This document shows, piece after piece, positions 50,104-58,359 of a stretch of 64,000 nucleotides of DNA (position 1 is the stretch's first letter; every line of letters begins with the position of its first letter). Under the pieces are notes generated by a model. That model saw only the letters and a list, made by a program, of their open reading frames with translations. It searched no databases and was not told where the DNA came from. The stretch is from an uncultured Eubacteriales bacterium (GTDB lineage Bacteria > Bacillota > Clostridia > Oscillospirales > UBA644), in NCBI GenBank assembly GCA_905207625.1, contig CAJLLT010000010.1:1-64000 (forward strand), in the 5' to 3' direction. Made by a program: the position numbers and the translations under genes.

Positions 50104-51231
50104 TTACTCTGGTTTGTAGTTGATTTCTATTATCTGGGGTGAAAGGAAGCTGTCTGCGGTAAATATTCCGCTGAACGACTTTGAGCTTCCGTGGGGACGC
50201 AGGACTATACCCGCCGGGATCTCCGGGCGTCCCGAATCATCGACAAAAAGATGGGTTATTTCAGTTGATAAAAAGTTCTCGGACATTATCATGGCGGAAC
50301 CACGGGTCAGAAACGGCGCGCGGTTGTTCCAGCTTGAACCGAAACTGCAGAATCGGTTCCGGAGCGTGAAAGAAGCTACGGACGCACTCCCGCAGATCTT
50401 CGGGACATGAAGTGTTGCCCTGGAAATTTTCAGTTCCTTATCGAGAATTACCCTTGAAATATCAGGGCAGGAGTACAGCCACTGTTCCCCGAACGCCTCG
50501 GTTTGTCCGATATACGCCGCAGAGCCGAAGGCGTTGTTGTCGTCGGGGTGAGCCGTCTCAACGGTTGTGTCCCGGATCAGTTTGTCATCCTGGGCATTGA
50601 GTTCAAAAACGGCCCCGGGGTAACCGCAGTGCGGAAAATATATCTGCCAGGAATCAGGCCCCTCGGGTATATATCCGAATTCTGCCGGAGCGACAGGAGT
50701 TCCTTTTTCGTCGGTAACGGCTATGGCTGAGAGGGTGCAGAAGGGACAGTTTATGAATTTCATCAGTGAAAACACGCTGTTTTTTGCCCTGTAGTTCAGC
50801 CCGGGTACGGAGGAGGTCATCCTGAAGACTATGCCGCCTTCCGGGATTCTTTTTATCCGCACCGCAACTCCGTTGAATGTGGGGTATATATCCATTTCTG
50901 GACCGGAGAGCCTGCCGGGATCATGAAAAAATTCCGTTTTTTGGGGGAAACTCAGCTTTACCGTACCGAAATCGGCGGTAATTGTAATCCCTGAGGGGGA
51001 TATCTCTGAGGTACTGTTGCTTCCGGTATGACTGAAGCCTCCCGTAAATGTGGTGAAATCCGTGATTATGGCGCTTCCCGTTCTGTCATATATGGGAACG
51101 CTGAAGTGATATGATGACTCCGAGCCGTCTTTTTCAGGTACGATTACGCGAAATCGGTCAGGGGTGTGTCTGTGCATTTCAAGGAGATTGCAACCTCTCA
51201 GCTGACGTATCCTTTGGGTCGGTCCGATCAT
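50104..51231 (-). CDS. DNRLRE-like accessory protein of the Rhs2 operon
   Basis: 375 residues, ATG 51231 overlapping the ligase stop (ATGA) with gggaggcg upstream. No signal peptide. The first half resembles the beta-rich part before the DNRLRE domain of Rhs1 (CTLSAIAVTDEKGTPV and PEGPDSWQIYFP against the Rhs1 stretch FCIPSPFMTDASG...EGSGGIYDISV). The second half has the DNRLRE pattern: ISRATLHVP, FGSSWNNRAPF, ITHLFVDD, GIVLRPHG and a closing SPQIIEINY. It looks like an N-terminal Rhs module made as a separate protein, which may dock on Rhs2 or be its carrier. Cysteine-rich compared with Rhs2 (CPFC near 165). Confidence 0.62.
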   Translation of the reverse strand: MIGPTQRIRQLRGCNLLEMHRHTPDRFRVIVPEKDGSESSYHFSVPIYDRTGSAIITDFTTFTGGFSHTGSNSTSEISPSGITITADFGTVKLSFPQKTEFFHDPGRLSGPEMDIYPTFNGVAVRIKRIPEGGIVFRMTSSVPGLNYRAKNSVFSLMKFINCPFCTLSAIAVTDEKGTPVAPAEFGYIPEGPDSWQIYFPHCGYPGAVFELNAQDDKLIRDTTVETAHPDDNNAFGSAAYIGQTEAFGEQWLYSCPDISRVILDKELKISRATLHVPKICGSASVASFTLRNRFCSFGSSWNNRAPFLTRGSAMIMSENFLSTEITHLFVDDSGRPEIPAGIVLRPHGSSKSFSGIFTADSFLSPQIIEINYKPE

Positions 51232-52604
51232 TTTTCATCGCCTCCCGGAACTGTTCGTATTATCTTTCCGAATCCGTTTCTCGGTATGGTTTCCACTATG
51301 TCGATCCTTGACGGTATCTCATATTCCGGAAGAAGCGAGGAGCAAAGTTTAAGCACCTGTTGCCTGTCACTGAAATCCCCCTGAACAAGAATACCTATGG
51401 CGGTGCCGGAATGAAGTCTCTGATAACCGTAAGCCGCGACATCCCGGACTCTCGGGTCTGATCTCAGGGCATTTTCGATTTCGGCGGGATAAATGTTCAT
51501 CCCGGATCGTATTATCATATCATCGGCTCTTCCTCTGACGAACAGGTAGCCGTCGCTGTCCATATATCCGGTGTCGCCGGTGTGAAGAATTCCGTCTGTC
51601 AGCACTTTTTTTGTTCTTTCCCTGTCCCGGAAATATCCTATCATCACATTGGCTCCGCTGACGCAAATTTCCCCGTCTTCTCCGGCTCTTGCCGGGGTTC
51701 CGTCGGGACAAACCACCGTGACTCTGACCCCTGAAACCGGTTTCCCGACACTTCCGGGTATTTTGTCGAAATCTTCGGGGGAAAGATAGGTTACCCTGGG
51801 GGACGCTTCCGTAAGACCGTAGACGTGGTAGATATCCGTTCCGGGAAAAGCCATGCGTATTTTTTCTGCATCCGGTGCGCTGAGTATCTCGCCGCTGAGT
51901 ACAATACTTTTCAGCCGGACTTCAAGATGCCTTGCGTAGGATGATATCAGGGCAAATACGGTAGGTGTTCCGCAGCAGACCGTTATCCCGTTTTTTTTGA
52001 TAGTATGTATGATGTCCACCGGATCAAAACCCCCGGAGAAAAACACGACATCCGTGCCGTTCACCAGGGATGCGAGCAACTCTCCGGTCAGGACCGCGCA
52101 ATGGTAAAGCGATCTGGTGATCAGAATTCTGTCTGTTTTACCTATGCGGAAGTATCCGCAGACAGATTTAAGGTTCGCGAGAATGTTTTCTCGGCTCAGC
52201 ATTACACCCTTCGGCTGTCCGGTTGTTCCGGAGGTGCACATAATCAGTGCCGGGTCTTCGGGACAAAAATAACTTCCGTCGTCAACGTCCACCGTCCGCA
52301 GCTGACCGCCGATGTCAGTGATAACGTACGGTGGCCGGATTTTCTCAATGATCCTCCTGCAGTGCTTTTCCCCATAGCGGAGAGCGAGAGGCACGGCGGT
52401 TTTTCCCGCGGCAAAACAGGAAAGGATTGCGAGGGCGGCGGAAAGTTCGGACTTACAGAGTATTCCGTAGCATTCTTCCTCAAGCTTTTGTCCGAAGGAC
52501 TCCGCAAAGATCACCGCCTGTTCAAATGTCAGTACAGCCTCCTGCTCGGAGAGGGTTTTCTGCGGATGCCCGAGCATTTTTTCTTTAATGTATTGCCATA
52601 GCAT
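51228..52604 (-). CDS. AMP-forming acyl/aminoacyl ligase (ANL superfamily)
   Basis: 458 residues, complete. P-loop-like motif CTSGTTGQPKG at 123-133, YGLTEASP near 265, the hinge GRADDMIIRSGMNIYPAEIE near 360-380, and the C-terminal catalytic lysine in PRNGFGKI (about K447). It adenylates a carboxylic acid and would load it onto the carrier protein encoded two genes upstream. Shorter at the N-terminus than typical fatty-acyl-CoA ligases and closer to stand-alone carrier-loading enzymes. It overlaps the BtrH-like gene by 20 bases. Confidence 0.9.
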   Translation of the reverse strand: MLWQYIKEKMLGHPQKTLSEQEAVLTFEQAVIFAESFGQKLEEECYGILCKSELSAALAILSCFAAGKTAVPLALRYGEKHCRRIIEKIRPPYVITDIGGQLRTVDVDDGSYFCPEDPALIMCTSGTTGQPKGVMLSRENILANLKSVCGYFRIGKTDRILITRSLYHCAVLTGELLASLVNGTDVVFFSGGFDPVDIIHTIKKNGITVCCGTPTVFALISSYARHLEVRLKSIVLSGEILSAPDAEKIRMAFPGTDIYHVYGLTEASPRVTYLSPEDFDKIPGSVGKPVSGVRVTVVCPDGTPARAGEDGEICVSGANVMIGYFRDRERTKKVLTDGILHTGDTGYMDSDGYLFVRGRADDMIIRSGMNIYPAEIENALRSDPRVRDVAAYGYQRLHSGTAIGILVQGDFSDRQQVLKLCSSLLPEYEIPSRIDIVETIPRNGFGKIIRTVPGGDEK

Positions 52605-53604
52605 TTTGTTTTTCCTCCGTTTCCGAAAGAAACCGGGTGAGTATTTCGCGCTCCAGTTTCCATACCTTCAGAAGCTTGTCTCTTACTGTATTCAGCAGGG
52701 CTTTGTCCTCTTTCATCACATACTTTGCATAACATAATCTTGCATTGTCCGCAATGTTTACCACCCGGCGGTATTCCTTTACCGCGTCGGAAGTCTCCTG
52801 TCCGAGGGCAAGACTCATTCTTTCAAGTCTCTGCAACATACATTTCTTGTGTTCCCATATCACCCGTAGTATTCTTTTATCCTTGCGTCCGTACGGAATT
52901 CTACCGTCGTGGAGTCTGTTCAGATACATTGCGAGATACTGATGTACTGCGCTGCCGTAAACCGTTTCCCGCCCGCTTTCCGGATATACGGTGATATCCG
53001 AGCGGAGATATTCGCGCAGTTTTTCTGTTATTCCCGGTACATCCAGTTCTATGATATCGGGATCGGCTTTAAGGGCGATGAATGATCCGGCAAGGTCCCT
53101 GTCGGCGTAAAATTTTCTTCCCCGTTCAAAATGAGACTGGCGTATTTTAAAGGGTCGGCATACCCAGCGGCTGTCATAGGCCGCTACGGTGTAAGTCTTT
53201 TCAGCGTCATCATACCCGCAGATAATACCGTCATGTCGGAAGTGCCACATTCCGTAAAAAGTCTTTCCCTTTATCGGTTTGTCGTCGACTCCGTCGTAGT
53301 AAACATAATAGTCCCTGTCTATCATCCTGCAGATAATGTCATGGGCTGTTTTTCCGTCGAGGAACTTTCCGGATACCATGACCTTTTCCATATAAGGCAT
53401 ACTCTTCATATCCGACGCTTCGATATTTACCTCCGGAGTGGTAAAACCGTCGAGAAACCGTCTGCCGCAGCGAAGACTGACGCAATTGTTTATAAACCAG
53501 TTGTCCAGTCCCGGATTCGCCGCCGCAGGGATCCCCGAAGCAAGCTGGTAGTGATATGTCGAAAATCTCGGAACGACTATGGGAAGCTGCTTTGATTTTT
53601 TCAT
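52585..53604 (-). CDS. BtrH/C39-like protein, possible acyl transferase from the carrier protein
   Basis: 339 residues. HYQLASGIPAAANPGLDNWFINNC near residues 18-41 and the block HFRHDGIICGYDDAEKTYTVAAYD near 122-145 follow the pattern of BtrH-type proteins, relatives of C39 cysteine peptidases; BtrH moves an acyl group from a carrier protein to an amine in butirosin synthesis. A cysteine (NNC) and a histidine (RHDG) are available as a catalytic pair. The C-terminal 130 residues are helical. Lying between an ACP and an ANL ligase, it probably takes the acyl group from the ACP. The family call is moderate. Confidence 0.55.
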   Translation of the reverse strand: MKKSKQLPIVVPRFSTYHYQLASGIPAAANPGLDNWFINNCVSLRCGRRFLDGFTTPEVNIEASDMKSMPYMEKVMVSGKFLDGKTAHDIICRMIDRDYYVYYDGVDDKPIKGKTFYGMWHFRHDGIICGYDDAEKTYTVAAYDSRWVCRPFKIRQSHFERGRKFYADRDLAGSFIALKADPDIIELDVPGITEKLREYLRSDITVYPESGRETVYGSAVHQYLAMYLNRLHDGRIPYGRKDKRILRVIWEHKKCMLQRLERMSLALGQETSDAVKEYRRVVNIADNARLCYAKYVMKEDKALLNTVRDKLLKVWKLEREILTRFLSETEEKQNAMAIH

Positions 53605-53840
53605 ACGGACTCCATACTTTTTTCCGTGAGCCGGACGACATCTTCGACCGTTTCTATTTCACTCATGTCCATGTCGGATTCGTCAAATGTTATTTCAAGA
53701 CGTTCTTCGAGCATCACAAACATGGAGACTGTTGAAAGACTGTCCATTCCCAGGTCGTCTGCAAGCCTGTCGGTAAGGTCGATCTTATCCGCCGCCGTGA
53801 TCTCCGCGATAACTGCTTTTACTTCTTTTTCGATTTTCAT
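53601..53840 (-). CDS. Acyl carrier protein
   Basis: 79 residues, acidic, helical. The phosphopantetheine serine is S34 in DLGMDSLST, the classical context. Start ATG 53840 with aaggaga upstream; overlaps both neighbours by 4 bases. It is probably a dedicated carrier for the ligase at 51228 rather than the fatty-acid ACP, since no fab genes are near. Confidence 0.93.
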   Translation of the reverse strand: MKIEKEVKAVIAEITAADKIDLTDRLADDLGMDSLSTVSMFVMLEERLEITFDESDMDMSEIETVEDVVRLTEKSMESV

Positions 53841-54487
53841 TTTCTTCTCCTTTTCATGTAATCGTTCACCGTATTTATGACTTTCCGGAAAGTTTCGTCC
53901 TCGGGTTCCGCGGAACTGAGAAGTATTCCTCCGTTTGCCTCCGCGATTTCCTTGTATTCCTTTCTCAGCCGGTACTGCAAGGGTATGTCGATAAACCGTG
54001 TCCGCTCCTCCGGCCTGGAACGGACTCTCCGCACCGCAGTATCTACGTCTATGTCAATAAAGAAAGCAATATCGGGCTTTACTACGTGTCCGGACACTTC
54101 GTATATCCAGGTTTCGTTTTCGTATCCTCTTGCTCTGAGATTCGCAAGACAGGAATAGAAATATCTGTCGCTGACGACCGTTTTTCCGCTTTCAAGGGCG
54201 GGAAGAACGGTTTTGCTGCTGTGCTGTACACGGTCACCTGCCGCAAGCAGGGACAGGCTTATGTAATCAAAAGCGTCATGACAGGGGCTGTCCATATAAG
54301 TCCTGAATATTTCGGACTGTCTGACGGCATTCGTAGGTTGTTTTGTGAGAAAAACGTCCCTCCCGGTCTCCCGCAGATATTCCGTCAGCCGTTTTATGAG
54401 CGTGGTTTTACCGCATCCGTCCAGTCCGCAGAAAGTTATAAGTGTTCCTTTCCCTGAATGGGGAAACATTTCAAGCGTTCCGTTCAT
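53837..54487 (-). CDS. Thymidylate-kinase-like P-loop kinase
   Basis: 216 residues. P-loop GLDGCGKTT at 21-29, the DR-type motif in VSDRYFYS near 107, and a lid region with RPEERTRF near 160 fit the dTMP kinase family. An extra ten residues precede the usual start. Because it is coupled by 4-base overlaps to an ACP and a nucleotidyltransferase, it may phosphorylate a different small molecule here. True housekeeping tmk is unlikely in this setting. Confidence 0.8.
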   Translation of the reverse strand: MNGTLEMFPHSGKGTLITFCGLDGCGKTTLIKRLTEYLRETGRDVFLTKQPTNAVRQSEIFRTYMDSPCHDAFDYISLSLLAAGDRVQHSSKTVLPALESGKTVVSDRYFYSCLANLRARGYENETWIYEVSGHVVKPDIAFFIDIDVDTAVRRVRSRPEERTRFIDIPLQYRLRKEYKEIAEANGGILLSSAEPEDETFRKVINTVNDYMKRRRK

Positions 54488-55542
54488 TCTTTTTCCTCTC
54501 GTTTCAGTAATCCTTCCCGGTTTTCACAGAAAAACCGGCGTAATGCGCTTCTGTCCGTGTATCTGTAGGTCTCTGCCGTTGCGGGATCGGTCACGGGAAA
54601 ATCTCCGGGATAGTTTTTATCCCTGGTCCCGGGGTTAAATATTTCCGATGTCATACCTGTTACCCGCCGGTATATTTCTTCCAGTCCCAGCTCCGAGCTG
54701 CGACAGAGAAGATTGAACCGGTCCTGATCGGTCAGACTGCGGGTCATCAGGTTTATATCCGCAAATTTATAAAGGGTCATATCCCGTTTCATTCTGATCC
54801 ATGGCATAGTCGATATCTCTTTGTACAGATGGGCACACAGATGCAATATGAAATCATATCTGTCGGGGAGAGGAATAGCTGTTCCGTTGACTGTCTTTGT
54901 TCCGGCTTTCCGCAGAATCTCCCGGGTTATATTTCCGTCAGAAGCCCTGAAATCCGTTGAAAAATTGATATCTACCTCAAAATAATCCATCATCGGCAGA
55001 CCGACCTTTATCACATAGGGTACTGTTTCGCCGTTCATTATTCTGGCGTTTATCACTTCTTCCCGTGTTGCCCGGCGGAAGATCCCGTTCTTCAGGTATC
55101 CTTGCTCAAACCCTGCGTCTTTAAGTCTTTTGCCGATCTCAGACACGTTTTTTCCGTCGGTGAGTATGTCGACGTCATTGCTTGTCCGGCATCCCTCCGG
55201 GTACAGTGAGCACAGGTAGGCGCCCTTGAGAAAAACGTATTTTTCCTCAAGCCCGTCAAGTGTTCCGACAAGTGCTCTGATGCACTGAAAGAATTCCCGG
55301 TTCCGGAGAATATTCTGTTGTCTTGCGTTGTGGATACTGCGATAAAATTCTCTGTTCAATCCCTCCGGAACACCGCATTCCGTCAGTACGTAATCGGCGC
55401 AACCGGCCATTCTGTTGAAGAATAAAGCGCCGAGGACTTTGTGGTTTGCAAAGCCTCTCTCCGTCAGATCGGAGATCCTTTCTTTGTCGATATCCTCTGT
55501 TTTGCAAAGGCGGATAAACAGTTCTCTTTCATAAACATTCAT
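54484..55542 (-). CDS. Nucleotidyltransferase family protein (NTP_transf_5-like)
   Basis: 352 residues. VFLKGAYLCSLYP then GCRTSNDVDIL (about 103-127) is the nucleotidyltransferase core of this family, with the two metal-binding aspartates in DVD. The remainder is helical, with HLCAHLYKEISTMPWIRMKRDMTLYKFADI typical of the family. These enzymes often sit in capsule, lasso-peptide or natural-product clusters; the substrate is unknown. Overlaps its neighbours by 4 bases on both sides. Confidence 0.8.
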   Translation of the reverse strand: MNVYERELFIRLCKTEDIDKERISDLTERGFANHKVLGALFFNRMAGCADYVLTECGVPEGLNREFYRSIHNARQQNILRNREFFQCIRALVGTLDGLEEKYVFLKGAYLCSLYPEGCRTSNDVDILTDGKNVSEIGKRLKDAGFEQGYLKNGIFRRATREEVINARIMNGETVPYVIKVGLPMMDYFEVDINFSTDFRASDGNITREILRKAGTKTVNGTAIPLPDRYDFILHLCAHLYKEISTMPWIRMKRDMTLYKFADINLMTRSLTDQDRFNLLCRSSELGLEEIYRRVTGMTSEIFNPGTRDKNYPGDFPVTDPATAETYRYTDRSALRRFFCENREGLLKREEKE

Positions 55543-55907
55543 TTTGTTTTTTCCTTTCCATCCGTTTCGGGGAGAGAGTATTTTCCCGTGATGCCGTACA
55601 GCACCGTAAGTTCATCCTCTGTCAGGTTTACGGGAGTTCCCGACGAGGCATCGCGGCAGATTTTTTTCATCAGCAGATCCTGTTCCTTGCTGAAGTATTC
55701 AAAACCGAATCTGTAGCCATCCACTATGTATACGCCGCCGTATTTACCCTGTACGGTGTATATCGGTTCGCTGTTGCTGAGCATGTCCACATCACGACGT
55801 ATTGTCCTGGTGCTCACCCCGAGCTCTCTGGCAAGATTTGAAACGGTATCGTGCCTGCGCCGGCACAGTAATCTCAGAATAGCTCTGCGTCTTTCTGCTG
55901 TAGACAT
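55539..55907 (-). CDS. HTH transcriptional regulator leading the Rhs2 operon
   Basis: 122 residues. The N-terminal helix-turn-helix (RRAILRLLCRRRHDTVSNLARELGVSTRTIRRDVDML, about 6-44) is of the DeoR/HTH_11 type. Only about 65 residues follow (VQGKYGGVYIVDGYRF, EQDLLMKKIC), too few for a full sugar-binding or WYL domain. Start ATG with aaaggaggc upstream. As first gene of the operon and with a palindrome overlapping its promoter, it is probably an autoregulator. Confidence 0.85.
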   Translation of the reverse strand: MSTAERRRAILRLLCRRRHDTVSNLARELGVSTRTIRRDVDMLSNSEPIYTVQGKYGGVYIVDGYRFGFEYFSKEQDLLMKKICRDASSGTPVNLTEDELTVLYGITGKYSLPETDGKEKTK

Positions 55908-55928
55908 TTTTAGCCTCCTTTCCGGACC

Positions 55929-55963
55929 ATTATAGTTCTGAACGGGGACAGGTTTTTTCCTGT
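55929..55963 (-). promoter_or_regulatory. Promoter and candidate operator of the Rhs2 operon
   Basis: TATAAT on the minus strand at 55934-55929. The 16-base palindrome acagg-tttttt-cctgt at 55948-55963 covers the region where a -35 box should be; no good -35 match is present, which suggests an activated or occluded promoter. It is a likely site for the HTH protein. Confidence 0.5.
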
Positions 55964-56166
55964 TTCCGTTTTACTGCCGACATTTTACCGCAAAAAGTTT
56001 TCGGCGGAAATGTTGAAAATAAACAGTGTTTCCGTCGGTTTTCGGGTATACTGCCACTATCGCGGAAAAATGTATGTGCAAATTGACGAAGGTCTCTTTA
56101 TTCCGGAGCGGTATCGGGTCAATTGTCTGTTTTGTAAAAAATTTTTCATGGAATGGAAAATGATTG
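55964..56166. other. Intergenic region between divergent operons
   Basis: No gene seen. A T/A-rich spacer between the Rhs2 regulator and the OYE-aconitase X operon; small antisense readings lack ribosome sites. Confidence 0.5.
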
Positions 56167-56195
56167 TTGCAAATTGTGTCAAAATGTGCTATACT
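56167..56195 (+). promoter_or_regulatory. Promoter of the OYE-aconitase X operon
   Basis: TTGCAA at 56167-56172, 17-base spacer, TATACT at 56190-56195. Leader of about 85 bases to the ATG at 56288. Confidence 0.75.
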
Positions 56196-56287
56196 GTTTA
56201 TGAATGATCGGCATGGCATGGCCGGTGCCGTTTTTCAGTTTATCCGTGAAATCAAAATGTTTAAATAAATCATGGAGGATAAGACCT

Positions 56288-58342
56288 ATGGAGCAGAGAC
56301 TTCAACCGCTTTTTACCCCGTGGAAAATAGGCAAATGCGAGATCAAAAACCGTATTGTGCTGACGAGTATGGGGGGGACGGACCTTTTCGGCTGGATGGA
56401 AAAGAACCATTTTGACCGGGACGGCGCAAGGTTTATTCTTGAGGTCGCCGAAAACAATGCCGGGCTTGTGATGCCCGGATGTCAGCCGGTGTATAATCCC
56501 ATGTTCGGACAGTGGCTTCACAAAAACAAGAAAATGTACGAGGATCTCAAAAAATGGATGCCTGAATTTCACAAGACCGGCGCAAAGCTTTTCGTACAGC
56601 TGACCGCAGGTTTCGGAAGATCTTTTACAATAAGCCCTATGATGGAAAAACTGTACACAAACAAGGCTCTCCGTGTTCTGAGCAAACCATTTATGGATCT
56701 CGACAAGATTACCGCCACCGCAAGTCCGTCGCCGAACCGCTGGTCGGACAAGGTCCCTTCCAGGGAAATGACCGTTGCGGAGATTGAGGAGTTTGTCGAT
56801 TCCTTTGCAAAATGCTCTAGAATGCTGATGGATGCGGGGGTAGACGGTGTTGAGGTTCATGCGGTTCATGAGGGATATCTTCTCGATCAGTTTACTCTGG
56901 GTTATGTGAATAAACGTACCGATGAGTACGGCGGAAGCTTTGAAAACAGATACCGTTTCCCGGTTCAGATAGTAAAGGCGATCAAAAAAGCCTGCGGCGA
57001 CGATTTTCCTGTATCTCTCCGCTACAGTGTCATATCCAAAACAAAGGGCTTCCGTCAGGGTGCACTTCCCGGGGAGGAATACACCGAAGTCGGCAGGGAT
57101 ATGGAAGAATCTGAAAAAGCCGCGAAGTATCTTCAGGACGCGGGATATGACTGCCTGAACTGCGACAACGGAACATACGACGCCTGGTACTGGGCTCATC
57201 CTCCGATATACATGCCCGAGAATTGCAACCTTGCGGATGTTGAACATATCCGTAAATTCGTTGATATCCCCGTGATCTGTGCCGGAAGGCTCGATCCGAG
57301 GGTTGCCGCCGATTCCATTTCCGGAGGGAAGATCGACGGTGCCGGATTTGCCCGTCAGTTCCTTGCGGACAGAGAGTGGGTCACGAAGCTCATGCAGGAC
57401 AGGGAAGAGGATATCCGTCCCTGTATACTCTGCCATAACGGCTGCTTCAATATGTGCCATTACAAAGGGGTCCCCAACGATCAGGATCTTTCCGACAGCC
57501 TTCACCTCGCCCGTTGTGCCGTGGACGCTGAAACAATGCAGTGGTCAAAACACTATATCAAAAAGACCTCCGCACCGAAGACCGTGCATATCATAGGCGG
57601 CGGTATAGGCGGCATGGAGACCGCAAGAGTTCTGAAACTTAGGGGACACAACCCCGTAATTCACGAGAAGAGCGGTGAACTGGGTGGGGCGTTTATCGCC
57701 GCAAGCGCGGAGTCGTATAAAGGTAAGCTCCGGGATCTGCTGAAATGGTACCGCAGACAGATGCAGCAGATGAATATTGACGTCCGGCTGAACGACGAGA
57801 TCAAAGACCTCTCTCTGTTCGGAAACGATCCTGTAATAGTTGCAACCGGCGCCGAACCGAGACTTCTGCGCCGTGTTCCCGGTTATGAAAAAATGATCGA
57901 AGCCTGCGACTACCTTCTGGGTAAGGATGTGGGACAGACCGTGGCTGTGATAGGCGGAGGGCTTACCGGGTCCGAAATAGCGTACGAGCTTGCACTCAAA
58001 GGCAAAAATCCCGTCATCGTGGAGATGAAAGATGACCTCGTCAGTCAGAAGGGCGTTTGTCTCGCGAATTCTTCCTATCTTCGTGAATGGTTCGAACTTC
58101 ACAGAATTCCCGTGTATCTGCAGACAACACTCAAACAGGTAAATGACGGTTCGATAATATGTACCGATGTGAACGGAAAGGATATAGTTATAGACTGCGA
58201 CAGCGTTATCAGCTGTGCCGGATATATCCCCGCGCCCATGACAGAGGGCAGAAAAAATGTTCCTCTTGTTGGTGACTGTGACAAGGTCGGAAATCTCCGT
58301 ACCGTAATATGGCGGGCTTATGAGACTGCCATGAAAATATAG
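56288..58342 (+). CDS. Old-Yellow-Enzyme/FAD oxidoreductase (2,4-dienoyl-CoA reductase type)
   Basis: 684 residues from ATG 56288 (ggaggat upstream); the frame opens 28 codons earlier without a ribosome site. The FMN-binding TIM barrel spans about 1-350 (GVEVHAVHEGYLLDQFTLGYVNKRTDEYGG near 190-220). Cysteines of a [4Fe-4S] site are in CILCHNGCFNMC (about 378-389). The FAD/NAD part begins with IIGGGIGGMETAR near 436 and has a second motif VIGGGLTGSEIAYE near 555. Relatives include FadH and BaiCD/BaiH, which reduce activated double bonds. Its operon partner is a dehydratase, so a dehydration-reduction sequence is plausible. Confidence 0.9.
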   Translation: MEQRLQPLFTPWKIGKCEIKNRIVLTSMGGTDLFGWMEKNHFDRDGARFILEVAENNAGLVMPGCQPVYNPMFGQWLHKNKKMYEDLKKWMPEFHKTGAKLFVQLTAGFGRSFTISPMMEKLYTNKALRVLSKPFMDLDKITATASPSPNRWSDKVPSREMTVAEIEEFVDSFAKCSRMLMDAGVDGVEVHAVHEGYLLDQFTLGYVNKRTDEYGGSFENRYRFPVQIVKAIKKACGDDFPVSLRYSVISKTKGFRQGALPGEEYTEVGRDMEESEKAAKYLQDAGYDCLNCDNGTYDAWYWAHPPIYMPENCNLADVEHIRKFVDIPVICAGRLDPRVAADSISGGKIDGAGFARQFLADREWVTKLMQDREEDIRPCILCHNGCFNMCHYKGVPNDQDLSDSLHLARCAVDAETMQWSKHYIKKTSAPKTVHIIGGGIGGMETARVLKLRGHNPVIHEKSGELGGAFIAASAESYKGKLRDLLKWYRRQMQQMNIDVRLNDEIKDLSLFGNDPVIVATGAEPRLLRRVPGYEKMIEACDYLLGKDVGQTVAVIGGGLTGSEIAYELALKGKNPVIVEMKDDLVSQKGVCLANSSYLREWFELHRIPVYLQTTLKQVNDGSIICTDVNGKDIVIDCDSVISCAGYIPAPMTEGRKNVPLVGDCDKVGNLRTVIWRAYETAMKI

Positions 58343-58359
58343 AAAGGTAGGGTACGAAC

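Noticed and set aside
53837..54487. Housekeeping dTMP kinase gene tmk
   Set aside because: The P-loop kinase fold is clear, but the operon context (ACP, nucleotidyltransferase, toxin) makes a housekeeping role unlikely, so no symbol was given.
24000..55907. Type VI secretion locus carrying the Rhs proteins
   Set aside because: No VgrG, PAAR, Hcp or Tss gene is present, and the genome looks Gram-positive.
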